This document shows, piece by piece, positions 16,090 to 24,426 of a DNA stretch of 48,132 bases. The stretch is from an uncultured Clostridia bacterium (GTDB lineage Bacteria; Bacillota; Clostridia; TANB77; CAG-508): positions 1 to 48,132 of the forward strand of contig CAKPDW010000004.1 in assembly GCA_934149115.1 (NCBI GenBank), in the 5' to 3' direction. The notes under the pieces were generated by a model. The model was not told the origin of the DNA and did no database searches. It saw nothing but the letters and a program-made list of their open reading frames with translations. The position numbers were made by a program, and so were the translations under genes. Each line of letters opens with the position of its first letter. Within the stretch, counting starts at the first letter, position 1.

Positions 16090-16126
16090 ATAAAAATAAC
16101 AATTGCACAGCAATTGTTATTTTTAT
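16090..16126. terminator. Terminator after the pseudouridine synthase
   Basis: Perfect 17-base arms ATAAAAATAACAATTGC and complement around ACA. It is rich in A on one side and T on the other, so it can act in either direction. Confidence 0.8.
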
Positions 16127-16164
16127 ATTATGGAAAGTTCAGAGAAGTTTTGTATAATATAAAG

Positions 16165-16204
16165 AAAGAGAAGTATTTTTATTACAAGATATACTTCTCT
16201 TTTT
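16165..16204. terminator. Bidirectional terminator for the histidine kinase gene
   Basis: AAAGAGAAGTAT pairs with ATACTTCTCTTT. T runs exist on both strands. It lies 14 bases from the kinase stop codon. Confidence 0.75.
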
Positions 16205-16217
16205 CCGGTCATAAAAT

Positions 16218-17537
16218 TTAATAATAAATTTTTAATTGATGCCTAAATAGATTGTTCTGAGCTGAGGTATTGAGTGATATGTGGTCATATTTTTTAAGAA
16301 TATTTTTAACTTTCCATAAGCCTAATCCAGAATTTTTAGGTTTTGTAGAAAAGTTTTTTTCGAATATTCTATTTGTATCGCTTAATGTTGATGATTGATA
16401 TGAGTTTTCGATTGTTACAAAATCAAAGTGATGTCTGGCATCTTTAGAAATCACTATGTTTATGAATTTTTTTGAACAATTGCAAGCAGCTTCAATACTG
16501 TTGTCTAAGAATATTCCTAGAATTCTTGTGAATTCATAAATGTTCATATTCAATTTGTTTAAATCAACAAAAACTTCAATACTAAAATCAATACCTAAAT
16601 CTTTTGCTTTTTTGTATTTCTCAGAAATTAAAGATAACACGGGAGGACTGTTTAAAACATCTTTATTAAAAATTGATAATTGTTTAATTTCTTCACATTC
16701 TTTAAATACATTAGAATAATATTTTTTTAATCCTTCTAAGTCATCGGTTAGGAGATAACCACCAATTGATTGCATAATATTGAAAAAGTCATGTTTAAAT
16801 GAACGAATTCCATCATATGAATTTGACAAAGAAGTATAAGACTTTTTTTCACAGTCTAGAGTTGTTTCTACATTTTGTAGTTTTATAACTTTTATTGAAA
16901 GAATTGTTATAATACTAATTAAAAGTATATTTAATATAATAAAAATAAATATTATATTTGAAAAATTCCAAAATAAAAAGTGGCTTGTTAGTAAAACTGA
17001 TGCTAAGCAAGTAAAAGAAAATAGGTTAATTATAAATTTACTTGAAAAATCTAAAATATCATAAAATTTATTTGATAATTTTAATCTTTTAAATAGGCAC
17101 ATTAAGAGAAACATGGATATGTATGCTGGTATAAGTATGCATAATCTTATAAATGGAACTCTGCATAGCCACATTGGATTAGCTTTAAAAATAAAAGCTA
17201 TAATAAATATAAAAAGTGATTTTAAAATCTGAAACATTGTTAGCGGTATTATTATCAAAAAAGGAATATGATTAAAGTAATTTATAAATAATAAAAATAG
17301 AAAGATAAATACTATTCCGATATTGATAAATGGAAATCGCGGTAAAGGTGCTAAAAAGATATTTAAAATTTCTAATGGAAAACATGCACATAAAAATATT
17401 ATGGTTTTCTTTTTTGAAAAGTTTACCTTAAAAAACTTTACAAAGAAATACCTTGTAAGTAAAAGTTCCACAAATGCAATACATATTGAAATGATTTGTG
17501 TGAGAAAAACATTTTCTGAAAAAATGCAATGTATCAT
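16218..17537 (-). CDS. Orphan AgrC-like GHKL sensor histidine kinase
   Basis: A 439-residue membrane sensor. About six hydrophobic segments fill residues 8-215. They are followed by a short coiled region and a kinase core: phosphoacceptor RSFKHDFFNIMQ near 265 (the His is in KHDF), N box LGIFLDNSIEAA near 355, and a G-box-like NSGLGLWKV near 408. This is the layout of AgrC/ComD/VirS peptide sensors (HPK10). No response regulator, AgrB-like protease or AgrD-like peptide gene lies beside it, which is unusual for the family. Its promoter is strong. The signal is unknown. Confidence 0.88.
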   Translation of the reverse strand: MIHCIFSENVFLTQIISICIAFVELLLTRYFFVKFFKVNFSKKKTIIFLCACFPLEILNIFLAPLPRFPFINIGIVFIFLFLLFINYFNHIPFLIIIPLTMFQILKSLFIFIIAFIFKANPMWLCRVPFIRLCILIPAYISMFLLMCLFKRLKLSNKFYDILDFSSKFIINLFSFTCLASVLLTSHFLFWNFSNIIFIFIILNILLISIITILSIKVIKLQNVETTLDCEKKSYTSLSNSYDGIRSFKHDFFNIMQSIGGYLLTDDLEGLKKYYSNVFKECEEIKQLSIFNKDVLNSPPVLSLISEKYKKAKDLGIDFSIEVFVDLNKLNMNIYEFTRILGIFLDNSIEAACNCSKKFINIVISKDARHHFDFVTIENSYQSSTLSDTNRIFEKNFSTKPKNSGLGLWKVKNILKKYDHISLNTSAQNNLFRHQLKIYY

Positions 17538-17553
17538 AAAGATTCCCTCCTAA

Positions 17554-17566
17554 AATGGTTACCATT
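17554..17566. promoter_or_regulatory. Small palindrome in the kinase leader
   Basis: AATGGT-T-ACCATT lies between the -10 element and the ribosome site of the histidine kinase, a place where a regulator could block transcription. No regulator is identified. Confidence 0.3.
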
Positions 17567-17585
17567 ATTTTACAGTGCACTTTTA

Positions 17586-17614
17586 AATATAAACTAATTT
17601 TATGTAAATGTCAA
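17586..17614 (-). promoter_or_regulatory. Promoter of the histidine kinase
   Basis: Minus-strand TTGACA, 17 bases, TATATT. An AGGAGGGA ribosome site follows before the ATG. Confidence 0.85.
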
Positions 17615-17665
17615 GTGAAAAAACAAAAATTCTAGATGTTTGTTTGATATATATGTATTATGTAG

Positions 17666-17689
17666 TTTTAGAATAAAATTATTCTAAAA
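17666..17689. promoter_or_regulatory. Inverted repeat upstream of the deacetylase
   Basis: TTTTAGAATAA-AA-TTATTCTAAAA, perfect 11-base arms, about 45 bases before the deacetylase start. It could be an operator, or the end of a transcript leader. No good sigma-A promoter for the deacetylase is visible here. Confidence 0.4.
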
Positions 17690-17734
17690 TTAAAAATATT
17701 AAATAGTATTTATTAAAAGATATGGAGGGAGAAT

Positions 17735-18518
17735 ATGAATAAGAAGATTTTTTTTATTATTACTGCAGTTCTTTTAATTTCTGCTATTTGTATTATAGGG
17801 GGAAACAATGAGGCAAAAGCTAATGATATTAATAAAAAAATTTGCTGGGGAATTAAAAGAAATGATAATCATGAACAACCTGATCTTGGAAAGGAAAATA
17901 AAGAACTAATTGATAAATATAATGGGATGGCTATGGGGGGAAAGAATAAAAAATATATTTATTTGACTTTTGATTTGGGATATGAGGCTGGTTATACAGA
18001 AAGTATGTTAGATACATTAAAAGAAAATGATGTTAAAGCTTGTTTTTTTATAACAGCCCATTATTTGAATACACAACCTGATTTGGTTAAAAGGATGATT
18101 GAGGAAGGTCATGATGTTGGAAATCATACTGTTAATCATAAGAGTATGCCAGAAATTTCAAATGATGAGGTAAAAAAAGAAGTTATGAATTTGCATACGG
18201 CTATTTATGAAAAATTTGGTTATGAAATGAAGTATGTGAGACCACCAAAAGGAGAGTATTGTGAGAGAACTTTAGAAGTATGTAATGAAATGAATTATCA
18301 GACGGTAATGTGGTCTTTTGCGTATGATGACTGGATTGAGGAAAAACAGGGGAGAGAGGAGTATGGAAAAGAAAAAATATTAAATAATACTCATCCTGGT
18401 GAAATTATGCTATTACATGGTACGTCTAAGGATAACATGAATATCCTTCGGCGAATGTATTCAAAAAATTAAGGCAGATGGATATGAATTTAAAAAATTA
18501 GATGAATTTGAGAGATAA
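17735..18518 (+). CDS. Polysaccharide deacetylase (PdaA-like), read through one +1 frameshift at CGG
   Basis: A secreted NodB-type deacetylase, likely removing acetyl groups from peptidoglycan; in spore formers PdaA acts in cortex synthesis. A signal segment is at residues 5-28. The NodB domain has motif 1 TFDLGYEAGYTE (near 74, with Asp and Gly as in PdaA rather than TFDD), the metal-binding motif 2 GNHTVNHKSM near 128 and motif 3 RPPKGEY near 170. LLHGTSKDNMN follows near 228. The standard reading then derails into RRMYSKN and stops. Skipping the C at 18449 continues GECIQKIKADGYEFKKLDEF, the conserved family end, giving 260 residues. AGGGAG precedes the ATG. A terminator follows. Confidence 0.88.
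18449..18451 (+). other. +1 frameshift site 2 (CUU CGG C)
   Basis: In-frame CGG at codon 239. CUU, skip C, GGC GAA UGU AUU continues the conserved C-terminus. A 7-base inverted repeat (AAGGATA / TATCCTT) lies immediately 5' of the CGG; the other three sites lack it. Confidence 0.8.
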
Positions 18519-18541
18519 TTTATATTTAATAATATAGGATT

Positions 18542-18567
18542 AAAAGGGTGCGCATACACCCTTTTTT
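18542..18567 (+). terminator. Terminator of the deacetylase gene
   Basis: AAAAGGGTG / CACCCTTTT around CGCATA, with a T run. It lies after the frameshifted stop at 18518, which supports the longer gene. Confidence 0.85.
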
Positions 18568-18658
18568 GTCATATTTTTTCCTTATATGAATATATATAAA
18601 CATAGAAAGATAGATAAAGTGATGTGATATTTGTAGTTACACATCAGAAAGGAAAAAT

Positions 18659-18922
18659 ATGAATTTGAATAAAGTTAATGAAATACTTGATTTACCAAGA
18701 GAGGTTGGAACTGATATTCCAAAAGTTACAATGTTAGGATTTGATGAGGTTTTAATAGAAAATTATAAAGGAATTTTGGAATATGAAGATTTTTTTATTA
18801 GAATATGTACACATATTGGTAATATAAATATAAATGGTTTTGAATTAAAATTAAATCAAATTACAGATGAGTCCGTAAGTATTACGGGAAAGATCGAAAA
18901 TTTAGACTTTGAACGTAGGTGA
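18659..18922 (+). CDS. yqfC: YqfC/YabP-family sporulation protein
   Basis: An 87-residue protein of the YabP/YqfC family (starts MNLNKVNEILDLPREV; middle ILEYEDFFIRI and G.I.I.G..L.L.QIT). In Bacillus, yqfC and yqfD are expressed in the mother cell under sigma-E, and yqfD mutants are blocked in sporulation. The start has AAGGAAAAAT just upstream. It is followed directly by yqfD, with overlap or a gap of only four bases depending on the yqfD start. No convincing sigma-A promoter precedes it, in line with sporulation-specific control, but I could not identify a clear sigma-E site. Confidence 0.85.
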   Translation: MNLNKVNEILDLPREVGTDIPKVTMLGFDEVLIENYKGILEYEDFFIRICTHIGNININGFELKLNQITDESVSITGKIENLDFERR

Positions 18923-18926
18923 TTGT

Positions 18927-20108
18927 GTGTTTCCAAAAATAAAAAATAATTTTATAAAAGGTTATATTCAGGTAGAAATAGAAGGTTTTTATATAGAAAG
19001 ATTTTTTAATATTTGTGCTAAAGAAGGAATAAAATTATGGGGAACAAGGCGAAAGAATAGTACTAGTGTAATTACAAATATAGATTTAGAGAATTTTAAA
19101 AAAATAAGAAAAATATCTAAAAAAACACAGTGTAAGATAAAAATTAAAAGAAAAAGAGGTGTGCCTTTTTTTATAAAAAAATATAAAAACAGAAAAGTTT
19201 TTGTATTTTTATTTTTTAGTTTAATTGCAATTATTATTGGATTATCAAATTTTATATGGAATATTGAAGTCGTTGGAAATGTTAATATTTCATCTGATGA
19301 GATTATAAATGAATTAAATGATAATGGTATAAGACAAGGGGTTTTTAAATATAAGATTGATACTAATAAAGTTATAGAAAAAATGAGATTGAAAGATGAT
19401 AGAATCTCATGGATAGGAATAAAAATAGAGGGAACAAATGTCAGAGTAAGCATAGTTGAAACAGTTAAAAAACCTGAAATATTAGATGAATCTGAGTATT
19501 GTGATGTGATTGCGAAAAAGGAGGGAATTATAACAAAGATAAGCGTAACAAATGGTACTGCTTTAAAACAGGTAGGAGATGTTGTTGAAAATGGTGAGAA
19601 ATTAATAGGAGGATGGATGGAAGGAAAATATACTGGTGTTAGATATATGCATGCTAGTGGTGAAGTTGAGGCAAAAGTTTGGTATATTTCCGAAAAAGAA
19701 GAAAACTATATACAACAAGAAAAAAGAGAAACTCAGAATACGGAAAATAAATATGGAATTATTTTAAATAAAAAAACAATAAATTTTTATAAAAGGCTTT
19801 CCAAATTTGAAAAATATGATACAATAGAAACGAAAAATAAAATTAAAATATCAAACAATTTTTATTTACCAATTGAATTCAAAAAAGTAACAAATTATGA
19901 ATATAGATTTAATAAAAAAGAATATACACAAGATACATTACAAGAAAAAATTGTAAATGAACTAGAAGAACAAATGAAAGGCGATATTGAAGGAAAGCAG
20001 ATTGTTAATAGGAACGTTAATATAGAACCTACAGAGAGTGGATTAAAAATTAAGTTAATATATGAAGTAATTGAGAGCATAGGGGTAGAGCAAAAATTGG
20101 TTTCATGA
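18927..20108 (+). CDS. yqfD: Sporulation protein YqfD
   Basis: A membrane protein needed for engulfment-stage sporulation in Bacillus. About 393 residues. An N-terminal cytoplasmic region (IKGYIQVEIEGFYIERF) ends in a basic stretch and one membrane helix (VFLFFSLIAIIIGLSNFIW, near residue 90). A long outside domain follows, with NIEVVGN...ISSDEI and a W-GIKIEGT..RVSIVE segment like the family. The start is uncertain: GTG at 18927 has AGGTGA just upstream; a TTG at 18909 in the same frame would add six residues and overlap yqfC. The pair with yqfC is the conserved order. Confidence 0.88.
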   Translation: MFPKIKNNFIKGYIQVEIEGFYIERFFNICAKEGIKLWGTRRKNSTSVITNIDLENFKKIRKISKKTQCKIKIKRKRGVPFFIKKYKNRKVFVFLFFSLIAIIIGLSNFIWNIEVVGNVNISSDEIINELNDNGIRQGVFKYKIDTNKVIEKMRLKDDRISWIGIKIEGTNVRVSIVETVKKPEILDESEYCDVIAKKEGIITKISVTNGTALKQVGDVVENGEKLIGGWMEGKYTGVRYMHASGEVEAKVWYISEKEENYIQQEKRETQNTENKYGIILNKKTINFYKRLSKFEKYDTIETKNKIKISNNFYLPIEFKKVTNYEYRFNKKEYTQDTLQEKIVNELEEQMKGDIEGKQIVNRNVNIEPTESGLKIKLIYEVIESIGVEQKLVS

Positions 20109-20121
20109 AAGGAGCAAATTG

Positions 20122-21294
20122 TTGGAGGAGAGAAGTTTAAAAGTAGTTGATTCAAATAAAACCTTTTTTGGAAAATTAAGTAAAACCTTATCAAAAATTA
20201 TAATTCCTACAAAAATAGGTATAAATGGAATTGTTATAAATTTAAAAAGAAATAACTTGTTGAAAGCTTATGAAGCTATGAATAATTCAAGAGTTGTGGA
20301 TGAAGAAAAGAAAAAAGTATTAACTTCAAAATATCAGGAAGCATATTCATTATATTTAGAGGCAATAGATAAATATATAATGGATACAATTTATAAAAAA
20401 GTTAAAACTAATACTGCTTCTGAATTTGAGAAAGAAGCAATGGGAAATTATTATAAAGTAACAGTCTTAAAAGAAAATGAATATGTAGAATACAAATATC
20501 AAAAACAAAAATATTTAATAGAATTGGATTATGAATCTTTGAAATTAAATTCAAAGGCAAAGCTTTTAGAGAGATATAAAACTTTTTATATTAAACAAAT
20601 GGATAGTTTTTATAAGGGAATCTTAAAAAATTATTCAGTAAAATTGGCAGAAACATCAAGAAAAAATAATGGTTATGATGAAGTATATAATAAAATATTT
20701 AATTTATTATCTGAGTACGTTGAGAAAATTTTATATTTAAAATTGCAAGATGATAGAAATGAAAAACTTGAGGGAAAAGTTGGTAGTGAGATGCATAGAT
20801 TAGACCAATTTGATATTGGTACCTTAGACGCCAAAGATTATGTTGAAAAAAATATGTTATTACTTGCAATTAGTAGGCAAATATTTACTCATAGTTTGCC
20901 ATTAGTAGCTACTGAGCAATGTTATAATAAATTGTTAAAAGATATTAGAAAAATTATTATTATGACGCAAGATAAGAGATCAAAAGCTGAAGCGTATGCA
21001 ATATTATTAGATATACTTCAAACTTATGATGTGGAACTTTTATCTGGAAAAGTATATTGGGAAAAAATGAGTGAAAAGGAAAAATATAAGAAATTCTATG
21101 AGGAATATGAAAAGGCAACTACAAATAGAGAAAAAGAAATTTTGTTATTAAAAAGGGAATTGCAAACTATAGAAAACGATGATGAAAATAAAAAAATAGT
21201 TTCTTTTTATAAGGATAAATTAACTGAGTATGGAGTTATGAAAAACCTTAGAAATGAATGCAAAACATATTCAAAATATACAAGGAATAGATAG
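20122..21294 (+). CDS. Unknown 390-residue protein between yqfD and ybeY
   Basis: I do not recognise this protein. It is almost entirely charged and helical, rich in Lys, Glu and Tyr, without a signal peptide or membrane segment. The longest regular regions are near residues 40-130 and 300-380. No P-loop is present, so it is not PhoH, the ATPase that usually lies between yqfD and ybeY in related bacteria. A TTG start at 20122 follows AAAGGAG by seven bases; another TTG three bases earlier is possible. It is tightly spaced with yqfD and ybeY, so it is probably co-expressed with them and may have a role in sporulation or RNA metabolism, which is inference from position only. Confidence 0.8.
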   Translation: MEERSLKVVDSNKTFFGKLSKTLSKIIIPTKIGINGIVINLKRNNLLKAYEAMNNSRVVDEEKKKVLTSKYQEAYSLYLEAIDKYIMDTIYKKVKTNTASEFEKEAMGNYYKVTVLKENEYVEYKYQKQKYLIELDYESLKLNSKAKLLERYKTFYIKQMDSFYKGILKNYSVKLAETSRKNNGYDEVYNKIFNLLSEYVEKILYLKLQDDRNEKLEGKVGSEMHRLDQFDIGTLDAKDYVEKNMLLLAISRQIFTHSLPLVATEQCYNKLLKDIRKIIIMTQDKRSKAEAYAILLDILQTYDVELLSGKVYWEKMSEKEKYKKFYEEYEKATTNREKEILLLKRELQTIENDDENKKIVSFYKDKLTEYGVMKNLRNECKTYSKYTRNR

Positions 21295-21306
21295 AAGGGT
21301 ATGGTA

Positions 21307-21777
21307 ATGGAGAATATAGTACAAATAGATTTTTTAGAAATTGATGAAAAAGCAGAGTATTGTGAAATAATAGAAAGAGTAGTAAGAAAATGTTTTGAGG
21401 AGGAGGATTTGTTAAAAAAGAACTTGTATTTAAGTGTAATATTGACAAATCCTAGAAATATCCAAGAAATGAATAATACTTATAGAAAAGTTAATAAAGC
21501 AACTGATGTGCTATCATTTCCAATGTTTGAAAAAGATGAAATACCTGAAATAACTGGTGAAGTTGAAGAAGCTTTAGGTGATATTGTTATTTCTATTGAA
21601 AAGGTTGAAGAACAAGCAAAAGAGTATGGACATTCATTTGAAAGAGAATTATCTTATATGGTGGTTCATGGATTCTATCATTTAATGGGATATGATCATA
21701 TTGAAAGAAGTGACAGAGAGGAAATGAGAGCTAAAGAAGAAAATATATTGAATAAACTTAATATAACGCGCGACTAA
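21307..21777 (+). CDS. ybeY: Endoribonuclease YbeY
   Basis: A zinc-dependent RNase of the UPF0054 family acting in 16S rRNA maturation and ribosome quality control. The metal-binding motif is HGFYHLMGYDH near residue 120 (HxxxHxxGxDH). Upstream is the family segment NNTYRKVNKATDVLSFPMFE, and ALGDIVIS near 90 is also conserved. About 156 residues, normal. ATG at 21307 is chosen because AGAAGGG lies seven bases upstream; ATG at 21301 would sit too near it. It follows the unknown gene by 12 bases. Confidence 0.95.
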   Translation: MENIVQIDFLEIDEKAEYCEIIERVVRKCFEEEDLLKKNLYLSVILTNPRNIQEMNNTYRKVNKATDVLSFPMFEKDEIPEITGEVEEALGDIVISIEKVEEQAKEYGHSFERELSYMVVHGFYHLMGYDHIERSDREEMRAKEENILNKLNITRD

Positions 21778-21807
21778 AATAAGTAAGTATGAGGGGAAGA
21801 TAGTTTT

Positions 21808-22923
21808 ATGGGAAAACATAGTGATGAAAATAAGAAAAAAGGAAAAAAAGGAATAGCATTTGCTTTTATATTGCTTTTTATTATAGTTATTTCAGTTGGC
21901 GTTTTTGTGGGTTGGAAATATATGAATGCTGAAAAAACTGTTGAGGTGAATACAAATGAACTTGGTGAGGCTACTGTGACACCAGAAGTTCAGACTAAAG
22001 AACCAGAAAAAACTGTGAAAGTATTTTCTGGGGATGATAGACCAATTGCATGTATGATTGATAACCATAGTGATGCATGGCCACAGTTTTCAATTAATAA
22101 AGCTTATATTGTGTATGAAATAATTGTTGAAGGTGGAGAAACTAGATTGATGGCTCTTTTTAAGGGCGTAGATGCTGATAAGGTTGGCCCAATGAGAAGT
22201 TCTAGACATTATTTTTTGGATTATGCTTTAGAAAATGATGCGATATATGCTCATATAGGTTGGAGCCCACAGGCTCAATCAGATATTTCAAAATTAGGTA
22301 TAAATAATATTAATGGACTTACATATGATACTGGTAAGGCTTGGAAAGAAGGAGATGTATTCTGGAGAATTTCTGGAAAATATAAGGCTCCTCATAATTC
22401 AATTTGTAATTTGTCTACTATTAGAAAAAAGGCTCAGGAGTTGGGGTATAAGACTACTTCTACTCAAAAGAGTGTGTTGAATTATGTTACTGATACAGTT
22501 ACTTTAGATAATAATGCTGGTGCTGTATCAGCAGTAGATGTTACTATTCCTTTTTCAACTTTGCAGACTGTTAATTTTAAGTATGATGAGACTACTCAAA
22601 CTTATGTTAGGTATGCTAGAAAGAAGTTACAGACTGATGCTGTTACTGAAACTAATATTACTACTAAAAATATTATTATTACTAAAGCAGAGAATTATCA
22701 GTTGGCTGATGGTAGTGGTAAGGATAGACAGGGCTTAAAGAATATTGGAACTAAAAATGGGTATTATATTACTAATGGAATGGCGATTCCGATTACTTGT
22801 ACTAAGGATTCTAGAAGTAGTCAGACTGTTTATAAGGATGCTCAGGGTAATGTGATTAATGTTAATGATGGAAATACTTTTATCGAGATTTGTCCAATTA
22901 ATGCAGATATAGTCATCAAATAG
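21808..22923 (+). CDS. DUF3048 (YerB-like) membrane-anchored protein
   Basis: A 371-residue protein with a basic N-terminus and one membrane segment at about residues 17-38 (IAFAFILLFIIVISVGVFVGW), then an extracytoplasmic domain. RPIACMIDNHSDAWPQFSI and VGPMRSSRHYFLDYA, with LMALFKGV between them, are the DUF3048 landmarks. The family includes Bacillus YerB, with no known biochemical role. The C-terminal part (about 240-371) matches the YerB C-terminal domain pattern. The second half changes codon style to many ACT/GCT/AAT codons. GAGGGGAAG precedes the ATG. It ends at the repeat-rich gap before era. Confidence 0.85.
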   Translation: MGKHSDENKKKGKKGIAFAFILLFIIVISVGVFVGWKYMNAEKTVEVNTNELGEATVTPEVQTKEPEKTVKVFSGDDRPIACMIDNHSDAWPQFSINKAYIVYEIIVEGGETRLMALFKGVDADKVGPMRSSRHYFLDYALENDAIYAHIGWSPQAQSDISKLGINNINGLTYDTGKAWKEGDVFWRISGKYKAPHNSICNLSTIRKKAQELGYKTTSTQKSVLNYVTDTVTLDNNAGAVSAVDVTIPFSTLQTVNFKYDETTQTYVRYARKKLQTDAVTETNITTKNIIITKAENYQLADGSGKDRQGLKNIGTKNGYYITNGMAIPITCTKDSRSSQTVYKDAQGNVINVNDGNTFIEICPINADIVIK

Positions 22924-22956
22924 AGGTGCTTATATTTCTTTTAAAATAATGTGTAC

Positions 22957-23122
22957 GGAAAAATTATATGAAAATTTTTTAAAATCTTGCTGTCGCAATC
23001 TCTTATATTCAAAAATACAAAATTTCAATTTGTATTTTTGAATGTGTGGATTGCTTCAATCGGACTCGCTTTGCTCGTCTGGTCCCTGCGCGATATTTAA
23101 AAAATTTTATATTAATTTTTCC
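22957..23122. repeat. Large palindromic intergenic element
   Basis: A 166-base element with terminal inverted repeats of about 27 bases (GGAAAAATTATATG... against ...ATATTAATTTTTCC). Inside are a perfect 14-base hairpin (TTCAAAAATACAAA at 23008-23021 with its complement at 23029-23042) flanked by GCAATC/GATTGC, and a G+C-richer arm (GGAC...GTCC near 23063-23085). It has no ORF. It resembles a non-autonomous mobile element or structured RNA. Confidence 0.6.
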
Positions 23123-23412
23123 TTTTTTGCAGTTAGGTTGTGTCATTAGTGACGTTCTTTTTGACAAGTAAGATATTCAAGCAATAGAAATTATGTAGAG
23201 GAGCACAGTGTGCTCCATAAAAAATAAATATTGATAAGAAATTAAATGTGTAAGGAAAAATTTTATATTAATTTTTCCTTTTTTGCAGTTAGATTGTGCC
23301 ATGGTGACGTTCTTTTTGACAACTAAGATATTCAAATAACATAAATTATGTAGAGGGGCACAGTGTGCTAAATAAAAAATAAATACTGATAAAAAATTAA
23401 ATGCATACATGA
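23101..23412 (+). repeat. Two tandem copies of a 156-base unit
   Basis: Units 23101-23256 and 23257-23412 are near-identical. Each has ATTTTATATTAATTTTTCC, GCAGTTAG.TTGTG, GACGTTCTTTTTGACAA.TAAGATATTCAA, AAATTATGTAGAG, CACAGTGTGCT and a closing AATTAAATG. The CACAGTGTG core is a small hairpin in both. No gene is contained. The whole 22924-23482 gap is otherwise free of coding signal. Confidence 0.85.
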
Positions 23413-23417
23413 AAATG

Positions 23418-23446
23418 TTGTGAAAATAAAATTGATATGATAAAAT
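23418..23446 (+). promoter_or_regulatory. Promoter of era
   Basis: TTGTGA, 17 bases, TAAAAT, just after the second 156-base unit and about 35 bases before the era start. Confidence 0.6.
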
Positions 23447-23482
23447 GGTTATGCAAGTTTAATAAACAGAAAGGAAAGAGAG

Positions 23483-24388
23483 ATGTCAGAGTTTAAGTCA
23501 GGGTTTGTGTCTTTAATTGGTAGGACGAATGTTGGAAAATCTACTTTGTTAAATAGTTTGATAAATGAAGAAGTATCTATTACTGCAAATAAGCCTCAGA
23601 CAACTAGATTGGCGATTCGTGCGATTGCAAATAGGGAGAATTCTCAGATTATATTTATTGATACGCCAGGTATTCATAAGCCTAAAAGTAAGTTGAGCGA
23701 AACTATGGTTGATACAGCTTTTTCTTCTTTGAAGGATGTTGATGTTATTTTATTTATGGTTGAGGCTACTAGTAAAGATATTGGTAAGGGTGATACTTTT
23801 ATATTAGAAAAATTGAGAGAAATGAATAAAAAGGTTATACTGATAATTAATAAGATTGATTTAATTGAAAAAGAAAAATTATTGGAATTAATAAAAAAGT
23901 ATAGCACAGAATATGATTTTTCTAGTATAATACCAGTAGAAGCTAAAAAAGAAAAATATGCAAATATTGTTTTAGATGAAATTGAAAAATTGTTGAAGCC
24001 AGGACCTAAGTATTATGAGGATGATGAGTATACTGATCAGTCTTCAAGGCAGATTGCAGAGGAGAAGATTAGGGAAAAGGCTTTAAGGTTTTTAAATGAG
24101 GAGGTGCCTCATGGAATATATGTTGAAGTTACTAAGTTTAAGTATAGAAAGACTACTAAAAAAGAGGATATATATGATATAGAGGCAACAATTTATTGCA
24201 AAAGAGAATCACATAAAGGAATAATAATAGGTAAAGATGGGCTAATGTTAAAGAGAATTGGAAAATGTGCGAGATACGATTTAGAAAGAATTTTTGGAAG
24301 TAAAATCAATTTGAAATTATGGGTTAAAGTTGATTCAAAGTGGGATGAAAATACTCAAATCTTAAAAAAATTCAAGTATGCAAAATAA
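23483..24388 (+). CDS. era: GTPase Era
   Basis: A GTPase that binds 16S rRNA during small-subunit assembly. The 301 residues match the usual length. GTPase motifs: G1 GRTNVGKST near residue 13, G2 KPQTTR near 38, G3 DTPGIHKPK near 60 and G4 NKIDL near 123. The KH domain for RNA binding fills about 205-290, with GIIIGKDGLMLKRIG near 247. AGGAAAGAGAG is just before the ATG. It leads the classic era-yqzL-recO order. Confidence 0.97.
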   Translation: MSEFKSGFVSLIGRTNVGKSTLLNSLINEEVSITANKPQTTRLAIRAIANRENSQIIFIDTPGIHKPKSKLSETMVDTAFSSLKDVDVILFMVEATSKDIGKGDTFILEKLREMNKKVILIINKIDLIEKEKLLELIKKYSTEYDFSSIIPVEAKKEKYANIVLDEIEKLLKPGPKYYEDDEYTDQSSRQIAEEKIREKALRFLNEEVPHGIYVEVTKFKYRKTTKKEDIYDIEATIYCKRESHKGIIIGKDGLMLKRIGKCARYDLERIFGSKINLKLWVKVDSKWDENTQILKKFKYAK

Positions 24389-24426
24389 CAAAAGAGCTCA
24401 TAATATTATTAGAAAGGGATGATATT

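Noticed and set aside
17538..17734. AgrD-like signal peptide gene beside the histidine kinase
   Set aside because: No short ORF with a ribosome site and a Cys/Ser-containing thiolactone-type core was found in the gap.
23101..23412. CRISPR array
   Set aside because: Only two copies, 156 bases each, directly adjoining, without spacers or cas genes.
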